From Acidicapsa ligni (lineage in GTDB: Bacteria > Acidobacteriota > Terriglobia > Terriglobales > Acidobacteriaceae): 64,000 nucleotides of DNA. How positions within the stretch are numbered: position 1 is the first letter of the stretch; each line of letters starts with the position of its first letter. The notes beneath the pieces are model-generated. The model was not told the DNA's origin. It ran no database searches and saw nothing but the letters and a program-made list of their open reading frames with translations. A program made the position numbers and the translations under genes. The stretch is from NCBI RefSeq assembly GCF_025685655.1, contig NZ_JAGSYG010000007.1:124001-188000 (forward strand), given 5' to 3'. Positions 41,237-50,504 of the stretch are shown here, in pieces.

Positions 41237-44200
41237 ATGTGCCGATCTATTCTCAGACAATTTTCGTGGCTGGTATTCGCACTCGTTTTTACAGCGACGT
41301 TTGCACACGCCCAAACGGTCACCGGTTCCATAACCGGCGAAGTGACCGACCCGAGTGGCGCCGTCGTTCCCGGAGCCCGTGTCGTCGCCCATAATCTAGA
41401 CACGAACGTAGATTCACCGACAACTACAAACTCAACTGGCTTCTACCGCATCCAGTTTCTCCCGATCGGCCACTATCAGGTCACAATTGAAGCCAAGGGT
41501 TTCAACACGGAGACACTGCCGCCCTTCCAACTGGAAGTCCTGCAAACCACGACCTTCAATGTGAAACTCGGTGTAGGCAGTTCCGCGACAACCGTAGATG
41601 TATCCGCCGCCGCGCCTATCCTGAATACAAATGACGACACCTTGAGCGGCACTTTTACCGCCAATACCATCTCAAACTTTCCATTGAATGGCCTCGACTT
41701 CTCGGCTCTGACACTGTACGTCCCCGGAGCGGTAAGCACCGCTGGCACAGGTGGAACAACCAGCATCGAACGCAGTACGTATTACACCGACTCCGTAAAC
41801 CTGAACGGTAACCGTGCCCAGTCGAACAATTACACGCTCGACGGCATCGATATGAATGAGACATTCAATAACCTGATCTCCTATAGCCCTGCCCCAGAGG
41901 CTCTTGAAGAGCTCAAGGTCATCACGGCTGACTCCCCTGCAGACTACGGCAACGTAAACGGGGCAGGCGTCGTGAGCATACTCAAGAGCGGCACCAACCA
42001 ATTCCACGGCTCGGCTTACGGCCTGGTGCAGGACTACAGGCTGAATGCCAACACATGGGGGAACAAGAACCAAACCCCCGTCATTCCAATCAATCCCTTC
42101 TCTCAGAATCAGTTCGGAGGGACTTTCGGTGGTCCGATCAAGCGGGATAAACTATTCTTCTTTGTCGATTACCTCGGATCGCGCTTCCATACGGGGGGCA
42201 TCGGTTCGACCAGTGTATTCACACAGGCAATGCGGGATGGTGACTTCTCTACCCTGCTCTCCGCATCAACACCGATCCAGCTTTATGACGCACTCAATGG
42301 TTTCAAACCATACGCCAATAACCAGGGCATTCCGACCATCAATCCTGTAGCCAAGTTTTTGTTTGCGAATCCGTCACTGTATCCATTGCCAAATGCTACC
42401 CCTACCGATGGAATCGCAAATAACAACTACCAGGCACCCACGCGTAACTTCAAAGCCAACAATCAAGGTGACATCAAGATTGAATTTGATCCCCGTGTGA
42501 AAGACAAGATCTCCGGGTTCTATTCAATGTCCACCGCCTACGATGGCTCGACACCTGTATTGGCCATTAGCTTTCCTGGCGTCAACCTTTATCCAACCAA
42601 GCTCTTTGGCACCACCTGGGTTCATACGTTCTCCCCTGCTCTGATTAATTCAGCTCGCATCGGATTTACGCGCACAGTATGGGCTCAAAATTTTCCTCTC
42701 GATCCGACAGGTCTATTTGGAACCTCTGGCAACGCCAAAGTAGGCATCACTTTCCCAGATCAAGCCTTTAACGGCTTCTCCTCCCAGAACATCACTGGCG
42801 GCATCTTTGCAGGCGGCAACCCTGTTTTCGGTGGCGGTCTCATCGATAACACCTATAGCTACATCGACAACATCACCTGGCAGCGCGGTCGTCACCTCTT
42901 GAGCATGGGCGTACAAGGCCTGCGCTATCAGAACAACTATCCAACCGCCAACAACAACGGTTACCTGGGTTCTTTGGGCTACAACGGAAACTACACCAAG
43001 GACCCCACGAATGCCAACTCGGGATACGGTGGTGCCGACTTCCTGCTCGATCGCGTCAGTTCAGTCGCCGCAACTAACACCAGTGTCAACGTTGGCCAGC
43101 GTCAGTGGCGCGTGGCAGGCTTCGTCAACGACGATTTCAAATTGTTTCCGAATTTGACTTTGAACTTTGGCATACGATACGAATTCGATGAACCCTGGGT
43201 CGAGTCCAACAACAAGACCGGAAACGTCGATGAAATTACCGGTCAAGTGCTATACGCGCATAGCGTTCCAATCGGAGCGCCAGCCGGATCCGGCGTATGC
43301 ACCAACCGCGCTTGCTACGATCCAAACTTCCGGCAGATCATGCCGCGCGTTGGTTTCGCTTATCAAGCCAATGACCGATATGTAGTTCGTGGCGGCTATG
43401 GTGCAACCAGCTTTTTCGAAGGCAACTCTTCGAACCAGCGTTTGACTTCCATAACCCCCTTCATCCAGGCAATTAACTTCAGCCTTACGCAGCCTACCGC
43501 TACAGATGTCCCAACTCCCCTCAACGCGGAGACCGCTTTTAGCACGCCGGCAACCGCAGGTGGAACATACAACGTCTATCCAAAGAACATCCAGCCCGCC
43601 TACGTGCAGGAATGGAATCTGACGATGGAATATGCACTGACACGCACACTCTCCTTGCAGGCTGGTTACCTCGGCGAACAGGGTCAACACATTGAAGACT
43701 ACGGCAACCTGAATCAGTACCGTGTCAACGGCGATCAAACATCCGCTCCGTTCTACAACAGCCCATATATCGGCATCAATTCGCCTCAGGCAACTGCCGT
43801 TGACGCCAGTAAACTTCTCGTAACCGAATCGCGCGCCATGATGAATTTCAACGCGCTCGAGGTTGTTCTGCGACAACGTCAAAGCCATGGACTGGAGTAC
43901 ACGCTAAACTACACATATGGCAAATCGATGACCAACAGTCTTGGTAATTTTGCGTTGAATGTGAACGGATACAGCGGCGCATTCCAAAACTACTACGACA
44001 GTGCCGCCGACTACGGACCATCGGGTTACGATGTAACCCACAACGTTTCGGGTAATGCCGTCTACGCGCTGCCTGTGGGACGTGGCAAAGAGTATTTCTC
44101 ACATGCCAATCGCATTTTGGATGAGGCCATTGGAGGCTGGAAAATCGCAACCGCAGGTGTAGCGTATTCGGGATTCCCGGAAACCGTTACCTCTAGCATC

Positions 44201-44626
44201 AGCAGCAACTCTCAAAGCTACGGCAATGAGCGTGCCAACCAGTATCGTCACATTAAGATTGTGAATCGCTCCATCGACCACTGGTTTGGAACAGATCCTT
44301 CCGCTCAACCCTGCACCACGCCAGGCGTGGATAACGGTGTTTGTGCCTTCGGCGCCCCGGCAAACAGCACCTTTGGAACATCCAGGAACGGCTCTGTACG
44401 CGGCCCAGGATATCTAAATGTGGACATGTCGGCATTCAAGGACTTTCACATCATAGGCGACCATTCGGTAGGCTTCCGATTTGATGCCTTTAACGCATTC
44501 AACATTGTGAGCTATGGCAACCCGGATACCGGCATCAATAACACAACCTTCGGCGATATCGGACAACAGAATTCGATCCGGTCAACCGAGCGGCATCTGC
44601 AATTCTCGGCACACTATAGCTTCTAA
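41237..44626 (+). CDS. TonB-dependent receptor with carboxypeptidase-regulatory domain (Oar-like)
   Basis: This 1129-residue protein has a signal peptide (SWLVFALVFTATFAHAQ). The N-terminal carboxypeptidase-regulatory-like domain is seen in TGSITGEVTDPSGAVVPGAR to YQVTIEAKGFNTET. The plug follows (FPLNGLDFSALTLYVPGAV, YTLDGIDMNETFNN), then a large outer-membrane barrel ending HLQFSAHYSF with an aromatic terminus. Such receptors are abundant in Acidobacteriota and import oligosaccharides or other large solutes with TonB energy. It is the only outer-membrane importer in the locus and is the likely entry port for the glycan or glycopeptide. An AAAGGAAGG site precedes the ATG. Confidence 0.92.
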   Translation: MCRSILRQFSWLVFALVFTATFAHAQTVTGSITGEVTDPSGAVVPGARVVAHNLDTNVDSPTTTNSTGFYRIQFLPIGHYQVTIEAKGFNTETLPPFQLEVLQTTTFNVKLGVGSSATTVDVSAAAPILNTNDDTLSGTFTANTISNFPLNGLDFSALTLYVPGAVSTAGTGGTTSIERSTYYTDSVNLNGNRAQSNNYTLDGIDMNETFNNLISYSPAPEALEELKVITADSPADYGNVNGAGVVSILKSGTNQFHGSAYGLVQDYRLNANTWGNKNQTPVIPINPFSQNQFGGTFGGPIKRDKLFFFVDYLGSRFHTGGIGSTSVFTQAMRDGDFSTLLSASTPIQLYDALNGFKPYANNQGIPTINPVAKFLFANPSLYPLPNATPTDGIANNNYQAPTRNFKANNQGDIKIEFDPRVKDKISGFYSMSTAYDGSTPVLAISFPGVNLYPTKLFGTTWVHTFSPALINSARIGFTRTVWAQNFPLDPTGLFGTSGNAKVGITFPDQAFNGFSSQNITGGIFAGGNPVFGGGLIDNTYSYIDNITWQRGRHLLSMGVQGLRYQNNYPTANNNGYLGSLGYNGNYTKDPTNANSGYGGADFLLDRVSSVAATNTSVNVGQRQWRVAGFVNDDFKLFPNLTLNFGIRYEFDEPWVESNNKTGNVDEITGQVLYAHSVPIGAPAGSGVCTNRACYDPNFRQIMPRVGFAYQANDRYVVRGGYGATSFFEGNSSNQRLTSITPFIQAINFSLTQPTATDVPTPLNAETAFSTPATAGGTYNVYPKNIQPAYVQEWNLTMEYALTRTLSLQAGYLGEQGQHIEDYGNLNQYRVNGDQTSAPFYNSPYIGINSPQATAVDASKLLVTESRAMMNFNALEVVLRQRQSHGLEYTLNYTYGKSMTNSLGNFALNVNGYSGAFQNYYDSAADYGPSGYDVTHNVSGNAVYALPVGRGKEYFSHANRILDEAIGGWKIATAGVAYSGFPETVTSSISSNSQSYGNERANQYRHIKIVNRSIDHWFGTDPSAQPCTTPGVDNGVCAFGAPANSTFGTSRNGSVRGPGYLNVDMSAFKDFHIIGDHSVGFRFDAFNAFNIVSYGNPDTGINNTTFGDIGQQNSIRSTERHLQFSAHYSF

Positions 44627-44636
44627 CGATGTAGGC

Positions 44637-44656
44637 AGCCGCGAAACATCGCGGCT
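44637..44656 (+). terminator. Short hairpin after the receptor gene
   Basis: AGCCGCG-N6-CGCGGCT, 10 bp after the stop codon. It precedes a stronger terminator. Confidence 0.5.
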
Positions 44657-44681
44657 ACCTCTTATGAAACATTTCATCTCT

Positions 44682-44730
44682 CCGGATGTCTCGCCTAATA
44701 TCTTGGATCACGAGACATCCGGGATTTTTT
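44682..44730 (+). terminator. Rho-independent terminator
   Basis: CCGGATGTCTCG (44682-44693) and CGAGACATCCGG (44711-44722) form a 12-bp stem followed by GATTTTTT. It separates the receptor from the cutC gene, which may depend on readthrough or a promoter in the next 22 bp. Confidence 0.85.
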
Positions 44731-44752
44731 AAAGGAACAGGACTAGGCAATC

Positions 44753-45523
44753 ATGGAACTCGAAATATGTGTGGACTCCGTGGAATCAGCGATCGTAGCT
44801 GAAAAAGGAGGCGCAGACCGGGTTGAGTTATGCAGCGATCTGATGGAAGGTGGCATAACCCCGAGCAGCGGCTTAATTCATTCCGTTCGATCAAAAATCG
44901 ATATCGGTGTCTTCGTCATGATCCGTCCACGCGGCGGAGATTTGTATTATTCGGATTCTGAATACGTTGTCATGATTCAGGACATCGCAGATGCCAAACG
45001 CCTCGGAGCAGACGGTGTCGTGTTAGGCCTACTCACCGTCGACGGGCATGTAGACGTGCTTAGAACGGAAAAGCTCGTCAGACTTGCCGCCCCCATGCAT
45101 GTAACCTTTCATCGCGCCATCGACATGGCCGTCGATCTCGATCAGGCCTGTGAAGATATCATCACAACAGGTGCTCATCGTATCCTCACCTCCGGCGGCA
45201 AACAGACTGCGCCCCTCGGAAGCCAGAAGATAGCAAAAATGGTTGAGGCCGCTCAAGACAGAATAGGCATTATGGTAGGAAGTGGACTTCGTACTAACAA
45301 CATTCTTGAAGTTGCTAGAGCCACAGGAGCGCAACAATTCCATGCCTCTCTACGCAAGCGAGTCGCCAGCCCGGTAACCTATCACAACCATGTTTTGAAC
45401 ATGGGCAGCCGCATGGGAGAAGAATTTCAACGCTACATCGTCCTGGAAGAAGAGGTCCGAGCACTCAGACAAGCTCTCGATGAAGTTGCCTACCTTTCAA
45501 ACCAAGACCAAGCCACGCGATAA
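44753..45523 (+). CDS. cutC: CutC-family TIM-barrel protein, paralogue 1
   Basis: This 256-residue protein has all landmarks of the CutC family: ELCVDSVESA-like N-terminal strand (ELEICVDSVESAIVAEKGGA), DRVELCSDLMEGGITPS, RPRGGDLYYSD, VTFHRAIDMAVD and RILTSGGKQTAPLG. CutC was named for copper sensitivity in E. coli, but that role is disputed and the family is often found in sugar loci. Here it lies between a TonB receptor and a DeoR regulator, so a carbohydrate-linked enzymatic role is more likely. AAAGGAACAGG precedes the ATG. Confidence 0.9.
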   Translation: MELEICVDSVESAIVAEKGGADRVELCSDLMEGGITPSSGLIHSVRSKIDIGVFVMIRPRGGDLYYSDSEYVVMIQDIADAKRLGADGVVLGLLTVDGHVDVLRTEKLVRLAAPMHVTFHRAIDMAVDLDQACEDIITTGAHRILTSGGKQTAPLGSQKIAKMVEAAQDRIGIMVGSGLRTNNILEVARATGAQQFHASLRKRVASPVTYHNHVLNMGSRMGEEFQRYIVLEEEVRALRQALDEVAYLSNQDQATR

Positions 45524-45579
45524 TCGACGCAAACCCAGCCCCACAACAGTCGTACACCGATTCAATCGTTTTCATTGCT

Positions 45580-46365
45580 ATGTCATCCAAAACTGACGAA
45601 CGCGCAAATAAAATACTGCGATTGCTACTGAGCCATGGAAAGACCTCGATCGAAGATCTGACCGAAGTCTTCGGAACCTCCCCTGCCAGCGTACGGCGGG
45701 ATCTTGTACGACTTGAAGAACGAGGCCTGGTTCACCGTACTCACGGCGGAGCTATGCTCGCAGAGCCAACCGTCTACGAACCATTTCGCTTTGACGCGTC
45801 TTTTCGTATTCGTGAAGATCGCTTCTCTCAAGAGAAACAACGTATCGCTCAAGCCGCGGCTCAACTTGTTCTCGAAAACGAAACCCTCGGCTTCACAGCG
45901 GGAACGACGACCACCCAGGTTGCTCGAAGCCTCCGCCACCGCAGCAACCTGCATATCATCACCAACGCAGTAAACATCGGTATGGAACTAAGCAGCAGCA
46001 ATGGCCTCGATACAACACTCACCGGAGGTTGTATGCGCTGGGCAGACGCATTCTCTCTGATTGGTCCTACTGCAATCGAGAGTCTGAATGTTGTCGTAAT
46101 GGACCGTGTATTTATAGGCGTATGCGGCATAGATGCCGTTCGCGGAGCAACCACCATCGAGGCAGATGAAGCAGCCGTCTTTCGCGCCATGACGCGTCAG
46201 GCAAAGCAGGTGGTAGTCGTCGCAGACTCCAGCAAAGTAGGCATGGTCAGCCCTGCTGTAATCTGCAGCGTAACCGATATTGATCTGCTCATCACCGATG
46301 ATGGAATCTCGGAAGAAGCACTGCTCGCCTTTACAAAGAGCGGAATCGAAGTGATGCGAGTCTGA
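45580..46365 (+). CDS. DeoR-family sugar-catabolism regulator, paralogue 1
   Basis: This is a 261-residue protein. The DeoR helix-turn-helix is NKILRLLLSHGKTSIEDLTE to FGTSPASVRRDLVRLEERGL, followed by VHRTHGGA. The sugar-phosphate sensor domain has GFTAGTTTTQVARSL, NAVNIGMEL, VFIGVCGID and VVVADSSKVG. Family members respond to phosphorylated sugars. It follows cutC by 56 bp, converges on the GH29 gene with a 6-bp gap, and has a close paralogue at 53188. Confidence 0.93.
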   Translation: MSSKTDERANKILRLLLSHGKTSIEDLTEVFGTSPASVRRDLVRLEERGLVHRTHGGAMLAEPTVYEPFRFDASFRIREDRFSQEKQRIAQAAAQLVLENETLGFTAGTTTTQVARSLRHRSNLHIITNAVNIGMELSSSNGLDTTLTGGCMRWADAFSLIGPTAIESLNVVVMDRVFIGVCGIDAVRGATTIEADEAAVFRAMTRQAKQVVVVADSSKVGMVSPAVICSVTDIDLLITDDGISEEALLAFTKSGIEVMRV

Positions 46366-46371
46366 ATCGCA

Positions 46372-47745
46372 TCACTTCGCCGTGACGGCGCCAGTGAAAT
46401 ATAACTGAAACTCCCGTATCTGAGCTTCTGAAGTACTGGACAGAATATTCAAACGCACTCTGCTCGCAGTTACTGGTGCGAATCCATCAATCTTCTTGTG
46501 GCCAATCGCTTCTGCACCGGCAACTCGCTTCCACTTACCTTCCGACCAGACCTCGATCGCATACTTCTGCACCTTCTGGCCGTCATTCAACCACTCCATA
46601 GTAATGGCATGGTCAAAGGTCACAGGTTTCGCAAAGTTCACTTCGAGCGTTGCATGGTGCGATCCTGATGGAGCAGTCCAGAATGTGTCAGGATCATTAT
46701 CCAAGGCCACCGATATTTCTGTCGGACCCGCCGTATGAGCAAGAGCAAGATTATTACCGTAGCGCTTGTGGATCGCTTCGCCAAACTCTCTGAGTCGCGC
46801 AGCATCCGAGTCAGGCAGCAGCCCTCGACTATCAGGAGCGACACCCAGCATCAACTGCGCCCCGCGGCCCACTGTCTGCTCATACGTATTGACCAGTTCA
46901 TCCACGCTCTTCAGTGATTTCTCATCATCTGGATGCCAGAACCAATGCAAGTCTCGCAGCGGAGTATCCGCCTCAACCGGACGCCAACGCAGATAGCCGT
47001 GCCGATCAATCACATTCCAGTTCTCATAACCTACGCGGCCGGATTCTGTCCCGACCCAGCGCGCATCTCCGTATTCAAACAACGCCGTATCCGCGAAGAC
47101 AACCGTATTCGGCTGATATGTTCGCAGTGTCTCCATAATCTTTGGGAAGTTATAAACATGGCCCGCGCTCCCTGCCCCATCCAGCCAGAACTCCACAAGA
47201 TCACCGTAATTCTGCACCAGTTCCTCTAGTTCGGCCAGGTAGTACTTGTCATATTCCGCGGAGTCTTTATATCGCGGCTCATGACGATCCCAGGGAGAGA
47301 GATAAACTCCAAATTTTAAACCGTACTTACGCGCAGAACGTGCAACATCGCCGACCAAATCCCCCTTGCCATCCTTCCAGGGGCTGCTCTTTATGCTGTA
47401 CTCTGTTTGGCCTGTCGGCCATAGACAAAAACCATCATGGTGCTTCGCCACAAGCACTACATACTTCGCACCCGAATCACGAATCGCCTTCATCCATTGA
47501 TCTGGATCAAACTGGGTCGGATTGAAGACCTTTGGATCAGCTGTTCCATCGCCCCACTCTCTATTGAGAAATGTATTCGTCGAGAAGTGGAGAATCACGC
47601 CAAATTCCAGATCCTGCCATGCCGTTTGCTGCGGAGCGGGCTTGATGTCAGGGAAACTCTGCGCCGTGGCGAGTCCTCCAGCCAAAACCCAGCACAGGCT
47701 CGTTGCTACCACTTTCTCAAACATTCTCGAAGTAAAGCTCGACAT
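46372..47745 (-). CDS. GH29 alpha-L-fucosidase with C-terminal F5/8-type carbohydrate-binding domain
   Basis: This 457-residue protein has a signal peptide (ATSLCWVLAGGLATAQS). The GH29 barrel contains VAKHHDGFCLWP, SPWDRHEP and the nucleophile motif VEFWLDGAG with D189. The C-terminal 120 residues (from VALDNDPDTFWTAPSGSHHA) look like a discoidin/CBM32-type domain. The subgroup resembles GH29-B enzymes, which prefer alpha-1,3/4-fucose in Lewis-type structures. Such fucose occurs on plant and animal complex N-glycans. It is divergent from the second cutC gene across a region with two TGATCA sites. Confidence 0.92.
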   Translation of the reverse strand: MSSFTSRMFEKVVATSLCWVLAGGLATAQSFPDIKPAPQQTAWQDLEFGVILHFSTNTFLNREWGDGTADPKVFNPTQFDPDQWMKAIRDSGAKYVVLVAKHHDGFCLWPTGQTEYSIKSSPWKDGKGDLVGDVARSARKYGLKFGVYLSPWDRHEPRYKDSAEYDKYYLAELEELVQNYGDLVEFWLDGAGSAGHVYNFPKIMETLRTYQPNTVVFADTALFEYGDARWVGTESGRVGYENWNVIDRHGYLRWRPVEADTPLRDLHWFWHPDDEKSLKSVDELVNTYEQTVGRGAQLMLGVAPDSRGLLPDSDAARLREFGEAIHKRYGNNLALAHTAGPTEISVALDNDPDTFWTAPSGSHHATLEVNFAKPVTFDHAITMEWLNDGQKVQKYAIEVWSEGKWKRVAGAEAIGHKKIDGFAPVTASRVRLNILSSTSEAQIREFQLYFTGAVTAK

Positions 47746-48132
47746 TTTTCCCTCTCGTTATCCGTTAGTATCTCACCGCAATTTGCCGCCAGGAGAGGTG
47801 CTCTTTGCTGGTTAATCCAACATCAGCACTACAACTCATCAGTCCGCAAACCATTCGAAGCCCGACTTCAAAAAGGTTTAAATGAATCGAGAAATACCGA
47901 ATTAAGAATCTTGAGGGATTATTGATCTCTCGGAAGCATTGATATGATCATTTCTAGCCGATATGATCAATGGGCAGGCCCCATCCTGCCATGATCCGTA
48001 AAAGTTAGCACTTTCTGGTTGAACATCGTTGTTTTTCAAATCATCTCTATTCCCTGCCCTCAGTACTCGACTGCTGAGGGTCACCTTGAGTGTTGTTTGT
48101 AGTCAGAAAATTCGAATAGGCACTAACCCTGA
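47746..48132. other. Divergent control region between GH29 and cutC paralogue 2
   Basis: 387 bp without a gene. It carries the paired TGATCA sites at 47945-47969 and a weak 7-bp hairpin CCCTCAG/CTGAGGG near 48058-48081. Confidence 0.45.
47945..47969. promoter_or_regulatory. Paired TGATCA-N13-TGATCA site
   Basis: Two exact TGATCA hexamers start 19 bp apart, each preceded by GATA (GATATGATCA twice). This is the best match to the proposed operator, and it sits midway between divergent catabolic genes. Confidence 0.5.
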
Positions 48133-48912
48133 ATGAATACCTTCTTTTTTGAGCTGTGCGCCGAAAGCCTCCAAGCCGCCAGAATTGCTGAGGCCGGTGG
48201 CGCCGATCGTGTCGAGCTATGCCACCAGCTATCCGCCGGCGGTATTACCCCAGATTTCGCCACCATGGTAGACACGGTTCGGGCCGTCTCCATTCCCGTT
48301 CACATGCTCATTCGCCCACGGGCAGGCAATTTCGTCTACAACGACACCGACTTTACCTTAATCAGGGAACAGACACTGCAAGCGAAAACCGCAGGCGCAG
48401 CCGGAGTAGCCATCGGCCTGCTGCTCCCCGATGGCCGCGTCGACGTCAAACGAACCCGCGAAATTGCCGAACTGGCAGCACCTCTGAAGATCACCTTCCA
48501 TCGAGCCTTCGATAAAGTGCTTGTACAGGATGTGGGACTGGAGGATGTAATAGCCGCGGGAGCGGATTGTCTCTTGACCTCAGGAGGCAAGGCCAACGTT
48601 CTCGAAGGGGCAGATCAGATCAGTGCATTGAGAGAGCAAGCCGGCAATCGAATCACCATCATGGCTGGCGGAGGACTTTCTCTCTCTAACATGCTTGAGG
48701 TCGCTCGCAAGACAGGCGTCACATATCTACATGGTTCGCTCATCCGCAAAGCTGCCAAATCCCCTGTGCCTGCTGCACAAACGCATGCAACAACCGATTC
48801 AATCTCGATGGGAGATGTCTTCTTAGAAGATGTAAAGCTGGCAATCAGCCGATTGAACGATGCTTTCCAGTCTGAGCAGGTAAGCTCCCATAGCTCCCAA
48901 TTGACACGCTAG
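48133..48912 (+). CDS. cutC: CutC-family TIM-barrel protein, paralogue 2
   Basis: This is a 259-residue paralogue of the 44753 gene. Landmarks are FELCAESLQAARIAEAGGAD, RVELCHQLSAGGITPD, RPRAGNFVYND, ITFHRAFDKVL and CLLTSGGKANVLEG. Having two copies inside one sugar locus argues against a general copper role. They may act on two related intermediates or form a mixed dimer. The gene begins the long plus-strand run of glycoside hydrolases. Confidence 0.88.
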   Translation: MNTFFFELCAESLQAARIAEAGGADRVELCHQLSAGGITPDFATMVDTVRAVSIPVHMLIRPRAGNFVYNDTDFTLIREQTLQAKTAGAAGVAIGLLLPDGRVDVKRTREIAELAAPLKITFHRAFDKVLVQDVGLEDVIAAGADCLLTSGGKANVLEGADQISALREQAGNRITIMAGGGLSLSNMLEVARKTGVTYLHGSLIRKAAKSPVPAAQTHATTDSISMGDVFLEDVKLAISRLNDAFQSEQVSSHSSQLTR

Positions 48913-49014
48913 CTTCACAGTGACAAGTACCTGCCATATGATGATCCAAACATCAGTACAGTGAGCGATGATAGAGGTGGAAGTTTTAAATTTTCTACTT
49001 ATTGGAGCGTTCGG

Positions 49015-50502
49015 ATGTCGCCCATTCTGCCAAGTCGTCGTAGTTTCGTCATGGGTGCTGCCGCCCTCACCATTCAGGCTCATGGACTAACCGCCATGGC
49101 GACCGACAGTCTCTCGACAGCGATACCCTCAGCCTCGGCATTACCTCACGCACGGCCAGCGCTCGCAGATCGCAGATTTCAGAGCCCCGCGGTTGAAGCA
49201 CTCATCACGCGCCTAAAGCCAAAGATCGCCGACGCGAATCTTGCAACAATCTTCGAGAACTGTTTCCCCAATACCCTCGATACGACCGTGACCGTAGGCA
49301 CCTTTGAGGGCAAGCCGGATACCTACGTAGTCACCGGCGACATCGATGCAATGTGGTTGCGCGATTCATCTGCGCAGGTGGTTCCCTATCTTCCGCTGGT
49401 GAATGAAGACCCAGGCCTGCGCACCTTCGTAGAAGGATTGATTCGACGCCAGGCGCGGTTGATTCTGCTTGACTCATACGCAAACGCCTTCCTGCACAGT
49501 CCTTCTGACCCGCCTCTGAGTTGGGCTGTCAAAGATGTAACAACACACATCGCCGGGGTGGGCGAGCGTAAGTGGGAGATCGATTCGCTCTGCTATCCGA
49601 TTCGCCTGGCCTACGGCTACTGGAAAGCCGCCGGATCTGGTTCGATTACATCGGCCGGCAATCCATTTGACAAGCAGTGGCAGGCCTCCGCATGGAAGAT
49701 CGTCCAGACCTTTCGCGAACAACAGCGCAAGCATGACCAAGGCCCATATTCCTTCCAAAGAGAAGCTCTTGCTCCAACGGACACTCTGCCACTCAGTGGG
49801 TTCGGTAATCCCGCTAAACCCGTGGGCATGATCTTCTCTGGCTTTCGTCCTTCCGATGATGCCTGCGTCTATCCGCTCTTCGTACCCGCAAATCTTTTTG
49901 CTGTAACCAGCCTTCGTCAATTAGCGGAGCTGGCGACGCACACAGTCCAGGACCAGAAGCTGGCAGCCGAATGTCACGCACTCGCAACCGAGGTCGAAGC
50001 CGCCGTGCGCCAACACGGAATCGTTCACAATCCTGAGCATGGCGAGATCTGGGCCTATGAAGTGGATGGCTACGGCAACGCATTGATGATGGACGATGCC
50101 AACGCACCCGGCCTCTTGAGTCTCGCCTACCTCGGCTGCTGCAAGCTGGATGATCCGCTATATCAGCGCACACGCAACTTCGCGTGGAGCATGGCCAATC
50201 CCTACTTCTTCCGCGGCAACGCAGCCGAAGGCATCGGTGGTCCTCACGAAGGACTCAACAGCGTCTGGCCCATGTCGATCATGATGCGCGCCTTCACTTC
50301 CACCAGCGATACAGAGATTCGCCAATGCCTGCGCTGGCTCCGCGATACAACCGCGGGAACAGGCTTCATGCACGAAACCTTCCACCCGGATAATCCATCG
50401 CAATTTACACGCCCCTGGTTTGCGTGGGCGAACACTCTCTTTGGCGAACTGATCGTCAAACTATCCACGGAAAAACCTCACTTGCTCGCAGAGAAGTTAT
50501 AG
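49015..50502 (+). CDS. GH125 exo-alpha-1,6-mannosidase
   Basis: This protein has 495 residues from the ATG at 49015 (SPILPSRRSFVMGAAALT), with a twin-arginine-like signal. An upstream GTG at 48961 is in frame but lies in poor coding sequence. Family GH125 (former DUF1237) signatures are VTGDIDAMWLRDSSAQVVPY, GVGERKWEIDSLCYPIRLAY and EGIGGPHEGLNSVWPMSIMM. Known GH125 enzymes remove alpha-1,6-linked mannose from N-glycan cores without a metal. The gene follows cutC and precedes GH3 by 2 bp, so they form one transcript. Confidence 0.9.
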   Translation: MSPILPSRRSFVMGAAALTIQAHGLTAMATDSLSTAIPSASALPHARPALADRRFQSPAVEALITRLKPKIADANLATIFENCFPNTLDTTVTVGTFEGKPDTYVVTGDIDAMWLRDSSAQVVPYLPLVNEDPGLRTFVEGLIRRQARLILLDSYANAFLHSPSDPPLSWAVKDVTTHIAGVGERKWEIDSLCYPIRLAYGYWKAAGSGSITSAGNPFDKQWQASAWKIVQTFREQQRKHDQGPYSFQREALAPTDTLPLSGFGNPAKPVGMIFSGFRPSDDACVYPLFVPANLFAVTSLRQLAELATHTVQDQKLAAECHALATEVEAAVRQHGIVHNPEHGEIWAYEVDGYGNALMMDDANAPGLLSLAYLGCCKLDDPLYQRTRNFAWSMANPYFFRGNAAEGIGGPHEGLNSVWPMSIMMRAFTSTSDTEIRQCLRWLRDTTAGTGFMHETFHPDNPSQFTRPWFAWANTLFGELIVKLSTEKPHLLAEKL

Positions 50503-50504
50503 CG

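Noticed and set aside
47901..48084. Small minus-strand frame in the GH29-cutC intergenic region
   Set aside because: It overlaps the candidate operator, has no ribosome-binding site and no recognisable domain.
48961..49014. GTG start for the GH125 gene
   Set aside because: The extra residues do not look like a signal and would bury the twin-arginine signal that begins at 49015.
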